Source: Schistosoma mansoni (lineage: Eukaryota; Platyhelminthes; Trematoda; Strigeidida; Schistosomatidae). From it: 64,000 bases of DNA. A program made the translations under genes and the position numbers. The stretch covers positions 26,281,510 through 26,345,509 of the forward strand of contig NC_031496.1 of NCBI RefSeq assembly GCF_000237925.1, read 5' to 3'. Positions within the stretch are counted from its first letter, which is position 1. The number at the start of each line of letters is the position of its first letter. Positions 33,241 to 45,800 of this stretch are shown piece after piece. The notes under the pieces are model-generated. The model worked only from the letters and a program-made list of their open reading frames with translations, was not told where the DNA came from and ran no database searches.

Positions 33241-33680
33241 CCCTTTTATCAATCGACTCGGGTTTCTGAGAATCTACTAAGTCACATTTGGAACTGCAGT
33301 TCATTGGTTTTTGTGTTTAAATTACAATTACTGAGTTAGAAAAATGTACCCCGGGCTCTAATTACTAAATTTTAAGTAGGAAGTTAATATAACTAAACTC
33401 AAAAGCAGGTTTCTTATATAGTTTATTACATTAATATATAGGTAGTCGGTTGCACGTTTTTATGTGGTATATTAATTCAACCTTATAACATATCTAATTA
33501 AAAGGTAGACTATCAACAAAGGAATCTAGGATGAACAAATAAGTATAAAAAACAGCATCACAAAAGTAAACCACAAGACAGAAAAAATCACAAAGAAAAA
33601 CATTAACATCTAGTGAAAATAAGTGTATATTTACAAAAGTATGAAAAGAACATAATAATGTGTAAATTAATTGAATGACT

Positions 33681-33860
33681 TCAGGAAGCTGCAATAACAC
33701 TTAATGGCTCTTGTAAATTTTGTACTAGAGCATTCATCTTAGCTCGTAACATTCCCAAACCCACATCTTTGGAGGCATGGAGGCAAAGAAGAACTGACGC
33801 TACACGTGTAATTATTAGTTTGCCTTCAGACAATTTCAGGATTATTTCCTGGACAGTATC
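33681..33860 (-). CDS. LAMTOR2: LAMTOR2 coding exon 2
   Basis: Acceptor CTTTTAG before GAT at 33860; stop TGA at 33681-33683. Encodes [20 protein letters not shown] through to VIAAS, the second half of the roadblock fold. Confidence 0.95.
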   Translation of the reverse strand, partial: DTVQEIILKLSEGKLIITRVASVLLCLHASKDVGLGMLRAKMNALVQNLQEPLSVIAAS

Positions 33861-36800
33861 CTAAAAGTAAATAAGACAGATATTGTGTTTTAAATAATTT
33901 CATAACATGAAAAATTCATGATATAATTAGCATCAAGTTTCTAAAAAAATATGTTTCACTTACTTATGAGTAGTAGAGTTATGAGAACTAACTTCTGAAG
34001 CACTGATAGCTTCAATTCACGGCACAGCATGTCTAGAAATATCTGGTACGGCAAAATTCACAAACACATCAACCGACTATTAGACAATCCACGACTAAGC
34101 TACTCCAATGGCGAATAGTAGAAGACTAATACTTTACGCCAATCACAACGTAGAATCCAGTACGTATGTACATTGGTTCAAGTTGATATATCCCAATTAG
34201 CATTGAGATGAAATTTTCAGACCAAATCCCGGAATAATAGAGGTAGTAACAGTATCAGTGGTAATAGGGGAGATTAAACATAGAAGATATGATCCGAGAA
34301 AACAAAAACTAGTTTAATAAAAATTGTGGAATTCAGAAGCTTAGAACCTGGAGGAAGAAAGAAAATGGATGCACTTGTGCAATTACAAACGATTTTGAGC
34401 CATACCATTCAAAGTCTTTAAACACTGATTATGATAATCACGCGGAGAGCAACCAGGTAGTCCATACCTAATAAGATGGCTCAGTCCGGTTGTCAGCGAC
34501 TTCATGGACTGGTGCCATGTTTTGGTTTGGCCGCCCTTAACTTTTTTTCAACTTACTCCTACACAAGACAATATCGACCGTCGAGGTAGGCGATGGTTGG
34601 ATATATGTAACACACGTCCCAACTACTTCAGTTGATGACGATTTATTACATAATCAATCGATTGGCCTTCCTCACCTAGAACCCAATTCTCAACCAGGAG
34701 ATTGGTTACTCGGTGGTCCCAAAATACACGAGTAGTGATTCAAAGACACCTACAGTATAATACCAGTAGCCTGAGAATGTCATATCCTTAATGGCCATGT
34801 TTCCCGCCCATAAAATGAAACACAGCTAACTACTGAGCAGTAAACCCGTCCTTTGGTTGAAAGACGGATATCTCTCTTACGCTACAATTGATGGGATTCG
34901 GCAAAAGCCAATCAGGTCTTCAGAATCCGTGGCAAGGTTTTGTCAGACACCAGACCATCAGGACTAATCAGACTCCGAAGATAAAAGAAGCCGTTGATGC
35001 ACCCAACTACTTCACTCCCTATCAGCTGGGATGGCCGAGTGGTTAAGGCGGTGGACATAAGATCCCCTGGATTGTATCCCCATCAGGCTTCTCGGTCCTT
35101 ACGCAAGCTTTGCCCGATTTCACTACGTAACAGCCTTCGTTTGTGGTCAAACTCACGGTCACCCGGAGTAGACCGACGGGCTTCCATCAGTTGTAAGGAG
35201 CCAGAAGAAACCCAGTGCTTATAAGCGGGAAGTTTCGCGAAGCCGCAAGCGGCTTTACTCGCCATTTTCATGGCGTCGTGAAGATGCAACCAATGCTCAT
35301 CTATACTTTTCGGTGGGATGGTAGCTAGCCTAGAAGCTAGCTCCGCTCGATACTTACTTGCAACAGAAGTTGCAGCCAGTTTACTAACATTGGTCCGTTG
35401 ATGGCTGTCAATCCTTCGGCCACTGAAAAGTAAGGTGAGATTGGCGCAGACCAGGGCATGATCAGACTCCAGATAGGTACTCCAAAAGGAGCGGTAGTCT
35501 TGTACACAACCACGCCAGCGGTAGCTGATCGCGATGTGATCAATCTGAGTCCAGGCTTGGGATGCAGAGAGAGGACGCCAGGTGGCACACCGGCGATGAC
35601 TGTGCCGGAAGTTAGTGCTAGCCAGAAACAGGTTGTGGTCTGTGCACAGTTGCAGCAAACGGTCCCCGTTATCTGTCCTGCGACCAACAAGTCCCCATCG
35701 GCCACCTAAACGACTCTCTTCTGTGCCTAGACGCCCGACCTGAGCATTCAAGTCTCCGGCTAATACTACAATATCTGTCGAACGCGCTTTCTGGAGAAGA
35801 ACTGTTAACTGATGGTAAAACTCATCCTTGATTGCATCCGGGCTGCAATCTGTCGGGACATAGGCGGAGATGACGAAAAGACACCGTTTCTCACGCCGGT
35901 TTCTTCTCACTTTGATGGAACTTTCTAATCTAACAGCACATAACCGACTGTTAATGGGGATCCAATCGATTAGTGCTGCCTCAGCCCTAGCGCTTAGTGC
36001 AACACCAACGCCAGCAAGACCGGACGAAGATGCCACAGAGTCCCCGGATAAGCGCACGTGAAACAAGCTTTTCGAGGCGACAGATGGAGAGCGGATTTGT
36101 AGTACTTCACTAGAGTCTTGAATACGGGTCTCGGATAGACAACAAACATCAACATTAAGACTTTCTAAAGACATAGCCAGCCCCATCTGTTGTCCGATCT
36201 GCATTAGTGTGCGAACGTTGAAGGAAGCCAGCTTGAACGGCGTACGTGGTTTCAGAAAGACTGCTTCAGTATTCGTAGTCGATGGAAGCATTCACTTTCA
36301 ACCAGACAGTGACTGGAGATCGTTTAGATAGGACAGAGTTTCCACCATGGGCGAGCTACTGCATAAGTTGAAAAGGAAGGATACACAATTTGGGAATAGA
36401 GGGAGTGAAAAAGCGACGTAGTAAATAATAGTAATAATGATAATAATAATAATAATGTAAATTGTCTTTCTTCTATTAGGAACGAGAGCAGCGTAGTTAG
36501 TGTAGTGCGTCATTTTTTTGTAGAGGATTAATTCCTCTATATCTGACTCCAATAAATAAATAATATCCCGCTAACTGAATATTTACTGCAGGCTAAACCT
36601 CCTAGTAGAATTACTAGTTTACTCGAGATTATTCCAAAGCCTGAACACCAGTTGTAGAGATAGTTTATTGTTGGAGCTCGGTGAAAATCCACAAGCGTAC
36701 AGAAAGCAAGCACACAGGGAAAGCAAGTGAGTGTGTGTGGTAAAAATCCATATATATTGATGAGTGTTAATGGTTGTGGATAAATTATTGATTGTCTTTG

Positions 36801-39800
36801 TTCACAACCAATGAGAGAACAGACTAAGGATTGATGTGCAGACATGCGCTCAATCAAACTCACACATAAATTTACATAGTGGATTAAATGTTAAGATTAC
36901 AGAGAGCACACAAAAAATACAATAGTTGAATGGGCTTGCTACATAAGCTCCCATCCAGAACGTAGATGTTTTTTCTACAAAAAAGATATTTTTTATTAAC
37001 ATCTATGTTCGACAAAGTGATAAAAAAATAAATGTACAATCCGATGTGATTAGTAAGCGTTAAGTTGTAGTGATAGTTTGTATGTGTTGAAACGTTTTAT
37101 GTATGTGTATAAGGATTGCATGAAGTCAAAAGTAAGTATAATGAAAATCCGTGGGGCCAATAAAGAACAGTTAGTAAAAATAAAGAACAATTTGTAGCAT
37201 TTGGGCTAGATAAGTATGGTTGTTGCTACGTTCCTATCCGGAAAGTGTACTCTCCTACCTGATCTTGTTGTAGTTTCTGTAGCCGTTGAACTTCCGTATG
37301 AAGTATTGATTGTTACAGGTGGTTTGTGTAGTGCTTGCTTTGATGCGGATTTAGATGGTTTCGTTGTCTGCTTCTTAATGTGCTCTGAAAACACTGGTTT
37401 TATTCTGTCGATGCTAACAGTAGCATGTTTACCAGCTTTTTCTACTGTAATATCTTGGCAGTTTATATCATGGATTGAGAAGGTATTAATATTTAATCTA
37501 GATAGCGCATCTGCTGCATCGTTTTCCATGCCTTTTATATAGCGTATGTCAGCTGCAAATTGCGAAATGAATTCTAGTTGACGAATTTCGCGTGGACTGT
37601 ATTTATCATGGTTTTGCATCAAGGATTTAGTTAGCGGCTTGTGATCAGTAAATATTGTAAAAGAATTGCCTTCTAACATATACCGGAAGTGTTTGATTGC
37701 TAAATAGACGACCAACAGTTCTCTACTGAACGTGCTATATTTTGTTTGCGTCGCATTTAGCTTTTTTGAGAAAAGTGATAGGGGTTGCCATTGTTGATTG
37801 ACGCGTTGCTGAAGTACAGCACCTACCGCTACATTAGAGGCGTCGGTCATTACTGCTAAAGGTGCGTTAACCTTCCGTGGGACCAGCAATGCCTCGGTGC
37901 TTAATGCGTTTTTCAACTGTTCGAAAGCTTGAATTGCTTGCGGTGTCATCATTAGTGATTTGGCGCGTCCCCCTAATAAATCCGTTAGCGGTTTCGCTAT
38001 GTCAGCACATTTCGGGATAAAAGTTGATCATCCCAAGGAAACGTCGTAGTTTCTTGAAGGAATCAGGTAAGGGGTAATTTTTAATGATTTGTGTTTCCTC
38101 AGGAACCGGTCTGATACCTTGATTGTCGAGTAAGTGGCCTAAAAAGGTGAGGGATTGCTTTCCAAACTCACACTTGTCGAGATTGACTGTTAACCCATAC
38201 TCGTTTAGCTTCTCAAAAAGCAATTTTAGATGAGTTAGATGTTCGTTTTCGTCTTTGCTGGCGATAAGTAAGTCATCTATGTAGGCATATACAAACGGTA
38301 AGCCACGTACGACTTGATCAATAAAACGTTGGAAACTTTGTGCAGCATTCTTCAATCCAAAAGGCATGCGAACGAATTCGTATAACCCAAATGGGGTAGT
38401 GATGGCTGTTTTAGGAACATCATCCGGGTGAATTGGGATGTGATGGTAGGCACGGACGAGGTCAACCTTTGAAAAAATCGTTGCATCAGATAGACTGTGA
38501 GTAAAGTCATGTAAGTGTGGAAGCGGATATCTATCTGGTATAGTCCTGCTGTTAAGAGCTCTGTAATCGCCACAAGGTCTAACCTCAGAAGAGTTTTTCT
38601 TAGGTACCATATGTAGCGGTGATGCCCATGGACTATCGGAGGGGCGTATGATACCCAAATCTATCATTTTGTTGAACTCATTCTTTGCGAGAGCCAGACG
38701 AGAGGGATCAAGGCGTCTTGGACGTGCAAATACTGGTGGTCCCTCTGTCTTAATGTGGTGTACGACAGTATGTGTCAGTTTGTCACGTTTGAAACATGGT
38801 CTTAATAAGTCTGGGAACTGTTTAAGTAAATTGACGTACTTGTCATTCTCGCGATGAGGTTTGACCAATAAATGTATAGACTTCTCATTAGATAGAATTC
38901 CTTTGATTTCACTGCTGTAGTCGGCAAGTACCAGTTTCCGGTTTCTAACGTCTACGAGTATTTTATGTGATTGCAGGAAATCAACACCGATAATGGGAAC
39001 AAGGACATCAGCTGTGATGAAGTTCCATGGGAAGTTGGATTTGGGACCGAAATGCAATTGTAAATGTCTTTTACCGTATGTCTTGATCTCGGACCTATTC
39101 GCGGTTCTTAGTTTCAGTATGGGGTCAGGTGTCTTTTTCTCGAGTGCAGTAGGTGGTACTACACTAACCTCTGCCCCTGTGTCGACTAAGAACTGTGTTC
39201 CGGTTCTTCTGTCCGTGACATATAACAATGTAGAGCTAGGTGATAACACACCTTCCCAATTAAAACGCCACATGACAAGTGTTTTAGGGAATTGTTTGGT
39301 TGATAAACGTCTATTATATCAATTGTGGCTCAGACGCCTTCCGCAAAACATACAGCAGATACTCGCAATTGGAGACGAGGATGTCGATTTTAACAAGTTG
39401 GCAGACATAGCCGATCGAATTTACGAGCGGACCAGGACTCACTCGGTATCACACGTACAAACAAACTCAACCGACGAGATTGCCGAGTTACGACAGACAG
39501 TCGAAATCCTCACTAAACAGATAGCTCAGCTACAACTTTCGAATGCCCACCACTGCAAGTGTAGAGGAAGGTCCAGAAGTCGTACACGTCGTAGTCCAAG
39601 CATCATCCGACATAACATTTGCTGGTACCATAAAACGTTCGGTAAACAAGCTAAAAAGTGTATTCCTCCCTGTAATTTTGCATGCACACGGAAAAGGGAA
39701 CATCAAGGCCGACAATTAGTGACGACTGCGGTCACCGGCCACAACTCACACGAAAGTCGTTTGTTATATGTCATGGACAGAAGAACCGGAACACAGTTCT

Positions 39801-42800
39801 TAGTCGACACAGGGGCAGAGGTTAGTGTAGTACCACCTACTGCACTCGAGAAAAAGACACCTGACCCCATACTGAAACTAAGAACCGCGAATAGGTCCGA
39901 GATCAAGACATACGGTAAAAGACATTTACAATTGCATTTCGGTCCCAAATCCAACTTCCCATGGAACTTCATCACAGCTGATGTCCTTGTTCCCATTATC
40001 GGTGTTGATTTCCTGCAATCACATAAAATACTCGTAGACGTTAGAAACCGGAAACTGGTACTTGCCGACTACAGCAGTGAAATCAAAGGAATTCTATCTA
40101 ATGAGAAGTCTATACATTTATTGGTCAAACCTCATCGCGAGAATGACAAGTACGTCAATTTACTTAAACAGTTCCCAGACTTATTAAGACCATGTTTCAA
40201 ACGTGACAAACTGACACATACTGTCGTACACCACATTAAGACAGAGGGACCACCAGTATTTGCACGTCCAAGACGCCTTGATCCCTCTCGTCTGGCTCTC
40301 GCAAAGAATGAGTTCAACAAAATGATAGATTTGGGTATCATACGCCCCTCCGATAGTCCATGGGCATCACCGCTACATATGGTACCTAAGAAAAACTCTT
40401 CTGAGGTTAGACCTTGTGGCGATTACAGAGCTCTTAACAGCAGGACTATACCAGATAGATATCCGCTTCCACACTTACATGACTTTACTCACAGTCTATC
40501 TGATGCAACGATTTTTTCAAAGGTTGACCTCGTCCGTGCCTACCATCACATCCCAATTCACCCGGATGATGTTCCTAAAACAGCCATCACTACCCCATTT
40601 GGGTTATACGAATTCGTTCGCATGCCTTTTGGATTGAAGAATGCTGCACAAAGTTTCCAACGTTTTATTGATCAAGTCGTACGTGGCTTACCGTTTGTAT
40701 ATGCCTACATAGATGACTTACTTATCGCCAGCAAAGACGAAAACGAACATCTAACTCATCTAAAATTGCTTTTTGAGAAGCTAAACGAGTATGGGTTAAC
40801 AGTCAATCTCGACAAGTGTGAGTTTGGAAAGCAATCCCTCACCTTTTTAGGCCACTTACTCGACAATCAAGGTATCAGACCGGTTCCTGAGGAAACACAA
40901 ATCATTAAAAATTACCCCTTACCTGATTCCTTCAAGAAACTACGACGTTTCCTTGGGATGATCAACTTTTATCCCGAAATGTGCTGACATAGCGAAACCG
41001 CTAACGGATTTATTAGGGGGACGCGCCAAATCACTAATGATGACACCGCAAGCAATTCAAGCTTTCGAACAGTTGAAAAACGCATTAAGCACCGAGGCAT
41101 TGCTGGTCCCACGGAAGGTTAACGCACCTTTAGCAGTAATGACCGACGCCTCTAATGTAGCGGTAGGTGCTGTACTTCAGCAACGCGTCAATCAACAATG
41201 GCAACCCCTATCACTTTTCTCAAAAAAGCTAAATGCGACGCAAACAAAATATAGCACGTTCAGTAGAGAACTGTTGGTCGTCTATTTAGCAATCAAACAC
41301 TTCCGGTATATGTTAGAAGGCAATTCTTTTACAATATTTACTGATCACAAGCCGCTAACTAAATCCTTGATGCAAAACCATGATAAATACAGTCCACGCG
41401 AAATTCGTCAACTAGAATTCATTTCGCAATTTGCAGCTGACATACGCTATATAAAAGGCATGGAAAACGATGCAGCAGATGCGCTATCTAGATTAAATAT
41501 TAATACCTTCTCAATCCATGATATAAACTGCCAAGATATTACAGTAGAAAAAGCTGGTAAACATGCTACTGTTAGCATCGACAGAATAAAACCAGTGTTT
41601 TCAGAGCACATTAAGAAGCAGACAACGAAACCATCTAAATCCGCATCAAAGCAAGCACTACACAAACCACCTGTAACAATCAATACTTCATACGGAAGTT
41701 CAACGGCTACAGAAACTACAACAAGATCAGGTAGGAGAGTACACTTTCCGGATAGGAACGTAGCAACAACCATACTTATCTAGCCCAAATGCTACAAATT
41801 GTTCTTTATTTTTACTAACTGTTCTTTATTGGCCCCACGGATTTTCATTATACTTACTTTTGACTTCATGCAATCCTTATACACATACATAAAACGTTTC
41901 AACACATACAAACTATCACTACAACTTAACGCTTACTAATCACATCGGATTGTACATTTATTTTTTTATCACTTTGTCGAACATAGATGTTAATAAAAAA
42001 TATCTTTTTTGTAGAAAAAACATCTACGTTCTGGATGGGAGCTTATGTAGCAAGCCCATTCAACTATTGTATTTTTTGTGTGCTCTCTGTAATCTTAACA
42101 TTTAATCCACTATGTAAATTTATGTGTGAGTTTGATTGAGCGCATGTCTGCACATCAATCCTTAGTCTGTTCTCTCATTGGTTGTGAACAAAGACAATCA
42201 ATAATTTATCCACAACCATTAACACTCATCAATATATATGGATTTTTACCACACACACTCACTTGCTTTCCCTGTGTGCTTGCTTTCTGTACGCTTGTGG
42301 ATTTTCACCGAGCTCCAACAATAAACTATCTCTACAACTGGTGTTCAGGCTTTGGAATAATCTCGAGTAAACTAGTAATTCTACTAGGAGGTTTAGCCTG
42401 CAGTAAATATTCAGTTAGCGGGATATTATTTATTTATTGGAGTCAGATATAGAGGAATTAATCCTCTACAAAAAAATGACGCACTACACTAACTACGCTG
42501 CTCTCGTTCCTAATAGAAGAAAGACAATTTACATTATTATTATTATTATCATTATTACTATTATTTACTACGTCGCTTTTTCACTCCCTCTATTCCCAAA
42601 TTGTGTATCCTTCCTTTTCAACTTATGCAGTAGCTCGCCCATGGTGGAAACTCTGTCCTATCTAAACGATCTCCAGTCACTGTCTGGTTGAAAGTGAATG
42701 CTTCCATCGACTACGAATACTGAAGCAGTCTTTCTGAAACCACGTACGCCGTTCAAGCTGGCTTCCTTCAACGTTCGCACACTAATGCAGATCGGACAAC

Positions 42801-45800
42801 AGATGGGGCTGGCTATGTCTTTAGAAAGTCTTAATGTTGATGTTTGTTGTCTATCCGAGACCCGTATTCAAGACTCTAGTGAAGTACTACAAATCCGCTC
42901 TCCATCTGTCGCCTCGAAAAGCTTGTTTCACGTGCGCTTATCCGGGGACTCTGTGGCATCTTCGTCCGGTCTTGCTGGCGTTGGTGTTGCACTAAGCGCT
43001 AGGGCTGAGGCAGCACTAATCGATTGGATCCCCATTAACAGTCGGTTATGTGCTGTTAGATTAGAAAGTTCCATCAAAGTGAGAAGAAACCGGCGTGAGA
43101 AACGGTGTCTTTTCGTCATCTCCGCCTATGTCCCGACAGATTGCAGCCCGGATGCAATCAAGGATGAGTTTTACCATCAGTTAACAGTTCTTCTCCAGAA
43201 AGCGCGTTCGACAGATATTGTAGTATTAGCCGGAGACTTGAATGCTCAGGTCGGGCGTCTAGGCACAGAAGAGAGTCGTTTAGGTGGCCGATGGGGACTT
43301 GTTGGTCGCAGGACAGATAACGGGGACCGTTTGCTGCAACTGTGCACAGACCACAACCTGTTTCTGGCTAGCACTAACTTCCGGCACAGTCATCGCCGGT
43401 GTGCCACCTGGCGTCCTCTCTCTGCATCCCAAGCCTGGACTCAGATTGATCACATCGCGATCAGCTACCGCTGGCGTGGTTGTGTACAAGACTACCGCTC
43501 CTTTTGGAGTACCTATCTGGAGTCTGATCATGCCCTGGTCTGCGCCAATCTCACCTTACTTTTCAGTGGCCGAAGGATTGACAGCCATCAACGGACCAAT
43601 GTTAGTAAACTGGCTGCAACTTCTGTTGCAAGTAAGTATCGAGCGGAGCTAGCTTCTAGGCTAGCTACCATCCCACCGAAAAGTATAGATGAGCATTGGT
43701 TGCATCTTCACGACGCCATGAAAATGGCGAGTAAAGCCGCTTGCGGCTTCGCGAAACTTCCCGCTTATAAGCACTGGGTTTCTTCTGGCTCCTTACAACT
43801 GATGGAAGCCCGTCGGTCTACTCCGGGTGACCGTGAGTTTGACCACAAACGAAGGCTGTTACGTAGTGAAATCGGGCAAAGCTTGCGTAAGGACCGAGAA
43901 GCCTGATGGTCGGAGCGTGATAATGAGATGGAAGCAGCAGCTGCATCTGGTAACTGCCAGAAGCTCTTCCAACTCATCCGAGCCACTGGCAGCAAGAAGT
44001 CTGGTGTGCGTGAAACAATCTACGAGGATGACGGGATGCCAATCACTAACATCTCTCGACGTCTTGGACGATGGGCGGAATTTTTCGAAGGGCAGTTCAA
44101 CTGGCCTGCTGCTCCGGCAACATCAACCAGTTTGTCCTGCCCCCCATGGCCGGTGACGACTGATCCACCAAACGAGGCGGAAGTCCGCAAGGAACTCCAA
44201 CTCTTGAAACGTTACAAATCACCGGGCCCAGATGACTTACCTCCGGCTCTTTTTAAAGATGGTGGTGACCTTCTGACTAAGGAATTGACTGTGTTGTTTG
44301 GAAAGGTTTGGGAACAAGAAAGTGTTCCAACATCATGGAATGAGTCGATAGTCGTCCCTATCTTTAAAAAGGGTTCATGTTGTTCCTGTAACAACTATCG
44401 GGGGATAAGTCTACTTCCGATTGCGTCCAAACTATTGGCTTCTGTCATTCTTCGTAGGTTGTTTAAAGCCCGAGAACGATTGACTCGCGAGCAGGCTGGT
44501 TTTCGTTCTGGTCGAGGATGCATTGATCACATCTTCACCCTCCGCCAAATGTTAGAACACCGTCATACTTATCGCAGGCCAACAATCGTAGTGTTTCTTG
44601 ATATCAGGGCTGCCTTCGATTCGTTGGACAGGACTGTTCTCTGGGATTGTCTATTGAAGAAGGGTGTGCCTGAGAAGTTCATTAACATCTTAAAGGCCCT
44701 GTATACGAACACCTCAGGCAGAGTGAGGGCATACAACCACCTTTCTCCCTTGTTCCATTCGAGCAGTGGCGTTAGGCAGGGTTGCCCGATCTCACCATTC
44801 CTCTTCAACTTTGCCATCGACGACATCCTGGAAACAGCTCTGATGGATGTAAGTAATGGCGGTGTGGATCTGCTGCCTGGAGAACGACTTCTCGACCTCG
44901 AGTATGCGGATGATATTGTCTTACTGCGATAATGCCCAAGGCATGCGATCCGCACTTAATCAGTTGGCAATCAGTGTCCGCAGGTACGGCATGTGCTTTG
45001 CACCCTCCAAGTGCAAAGTACTCCTACAAGACTGGCAGGATTCTCATCCTGTACTCACCCTAGATGGTGAGCAGATTGAAGTAGTTGAGAAGTTCGTGTA
45101 TCTAGGTAGCTATATAAGTGCTGGTGGTGGCGTGAGTGATGAGATTGATGCACGTATAATGAAAGCCAGAGCGGCTTATGCCAATCTGGGCCATCTTTGG
45201 CGCCTTCGTGATGTTAGTCTGGCTGTAAAAGGTCGGATCTACAACGCGTCGGTGAGAGCAGTTTTGCTCTACGCTTGTGAAACCTGGCCTCTCCGAGTTG
45301 AGGATGTTAGGCGTCTCTTTGTGTTCGATCATCGTTGTCTACGAAGGGTTGCTGACATCCAGTGGCAACACCATGTTAGTAATGCAGAGGTTCGGCATCG
45401 TGTGTTCGGGCGCAGAGACGATAATTCAATTGGTGTCACCATCTTGAAACACCGACTTCGGTGGCTTGGACATGTTTTACGAATGTCGTCCCAGAGACTT
45501 CCACGTCGTGCATTATTTGCCGACTCTGGGACTGGTTGGAAAAAGCGGAGAGAAGGTCAGTGTATGACATGGTGTCGTGGCATGAAAGAAAGCTGCAAAG
45601 GGCTAGCTTCTGTTGGTCCTTCACGACTCCCTGGCTGGGGTCCGAGAGATGGTGCAACACAGTGGCTAGAGACGTTATCAGATATGGCTCAGAATAGAAG
45701 CCAGTGGCGAACCTGCTGTAACCTTTTACTTTCTACATAAAGAGTGGTTTTAACTTTCTTAACTGAAAGAGTCTTCTGGTTGTACATTCCAGTCCGCCTT

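Larger units (their letters stand above)
35081..39230 (-). repeat. Left arm of a 4.15-kb inverted repeat
   Basis: Reverse complement of 39759-43909; paired positions sum to 78989 throughout. Encoded proteins of 402, 84, 108 and 248 residues and about 400 residues of the Ty3 pol region are the same in both arms; I noticed one base difference, about 11 bp from the inner end. The arm holds the endonuclease half of RTE-B and part of a Ty3 element, both read on the minus strand. Confidence 0.93.

Noticed and set aside
31920-33680. PCYT1 and LAMTOR2 as a spliced-leader operon
   Set aside because: They are on the same strand, but 1.76 kb apart and each with no shared signal; known flatworm polycistrons have short spacers.
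38993-40987. A 664-codon open frame on the plus strand
   Set aside because: Its first part is the antisense of the inverted left arm and only then does it enter real gag-pol sequence; the length is a by-product of the palindrome, not a gene.
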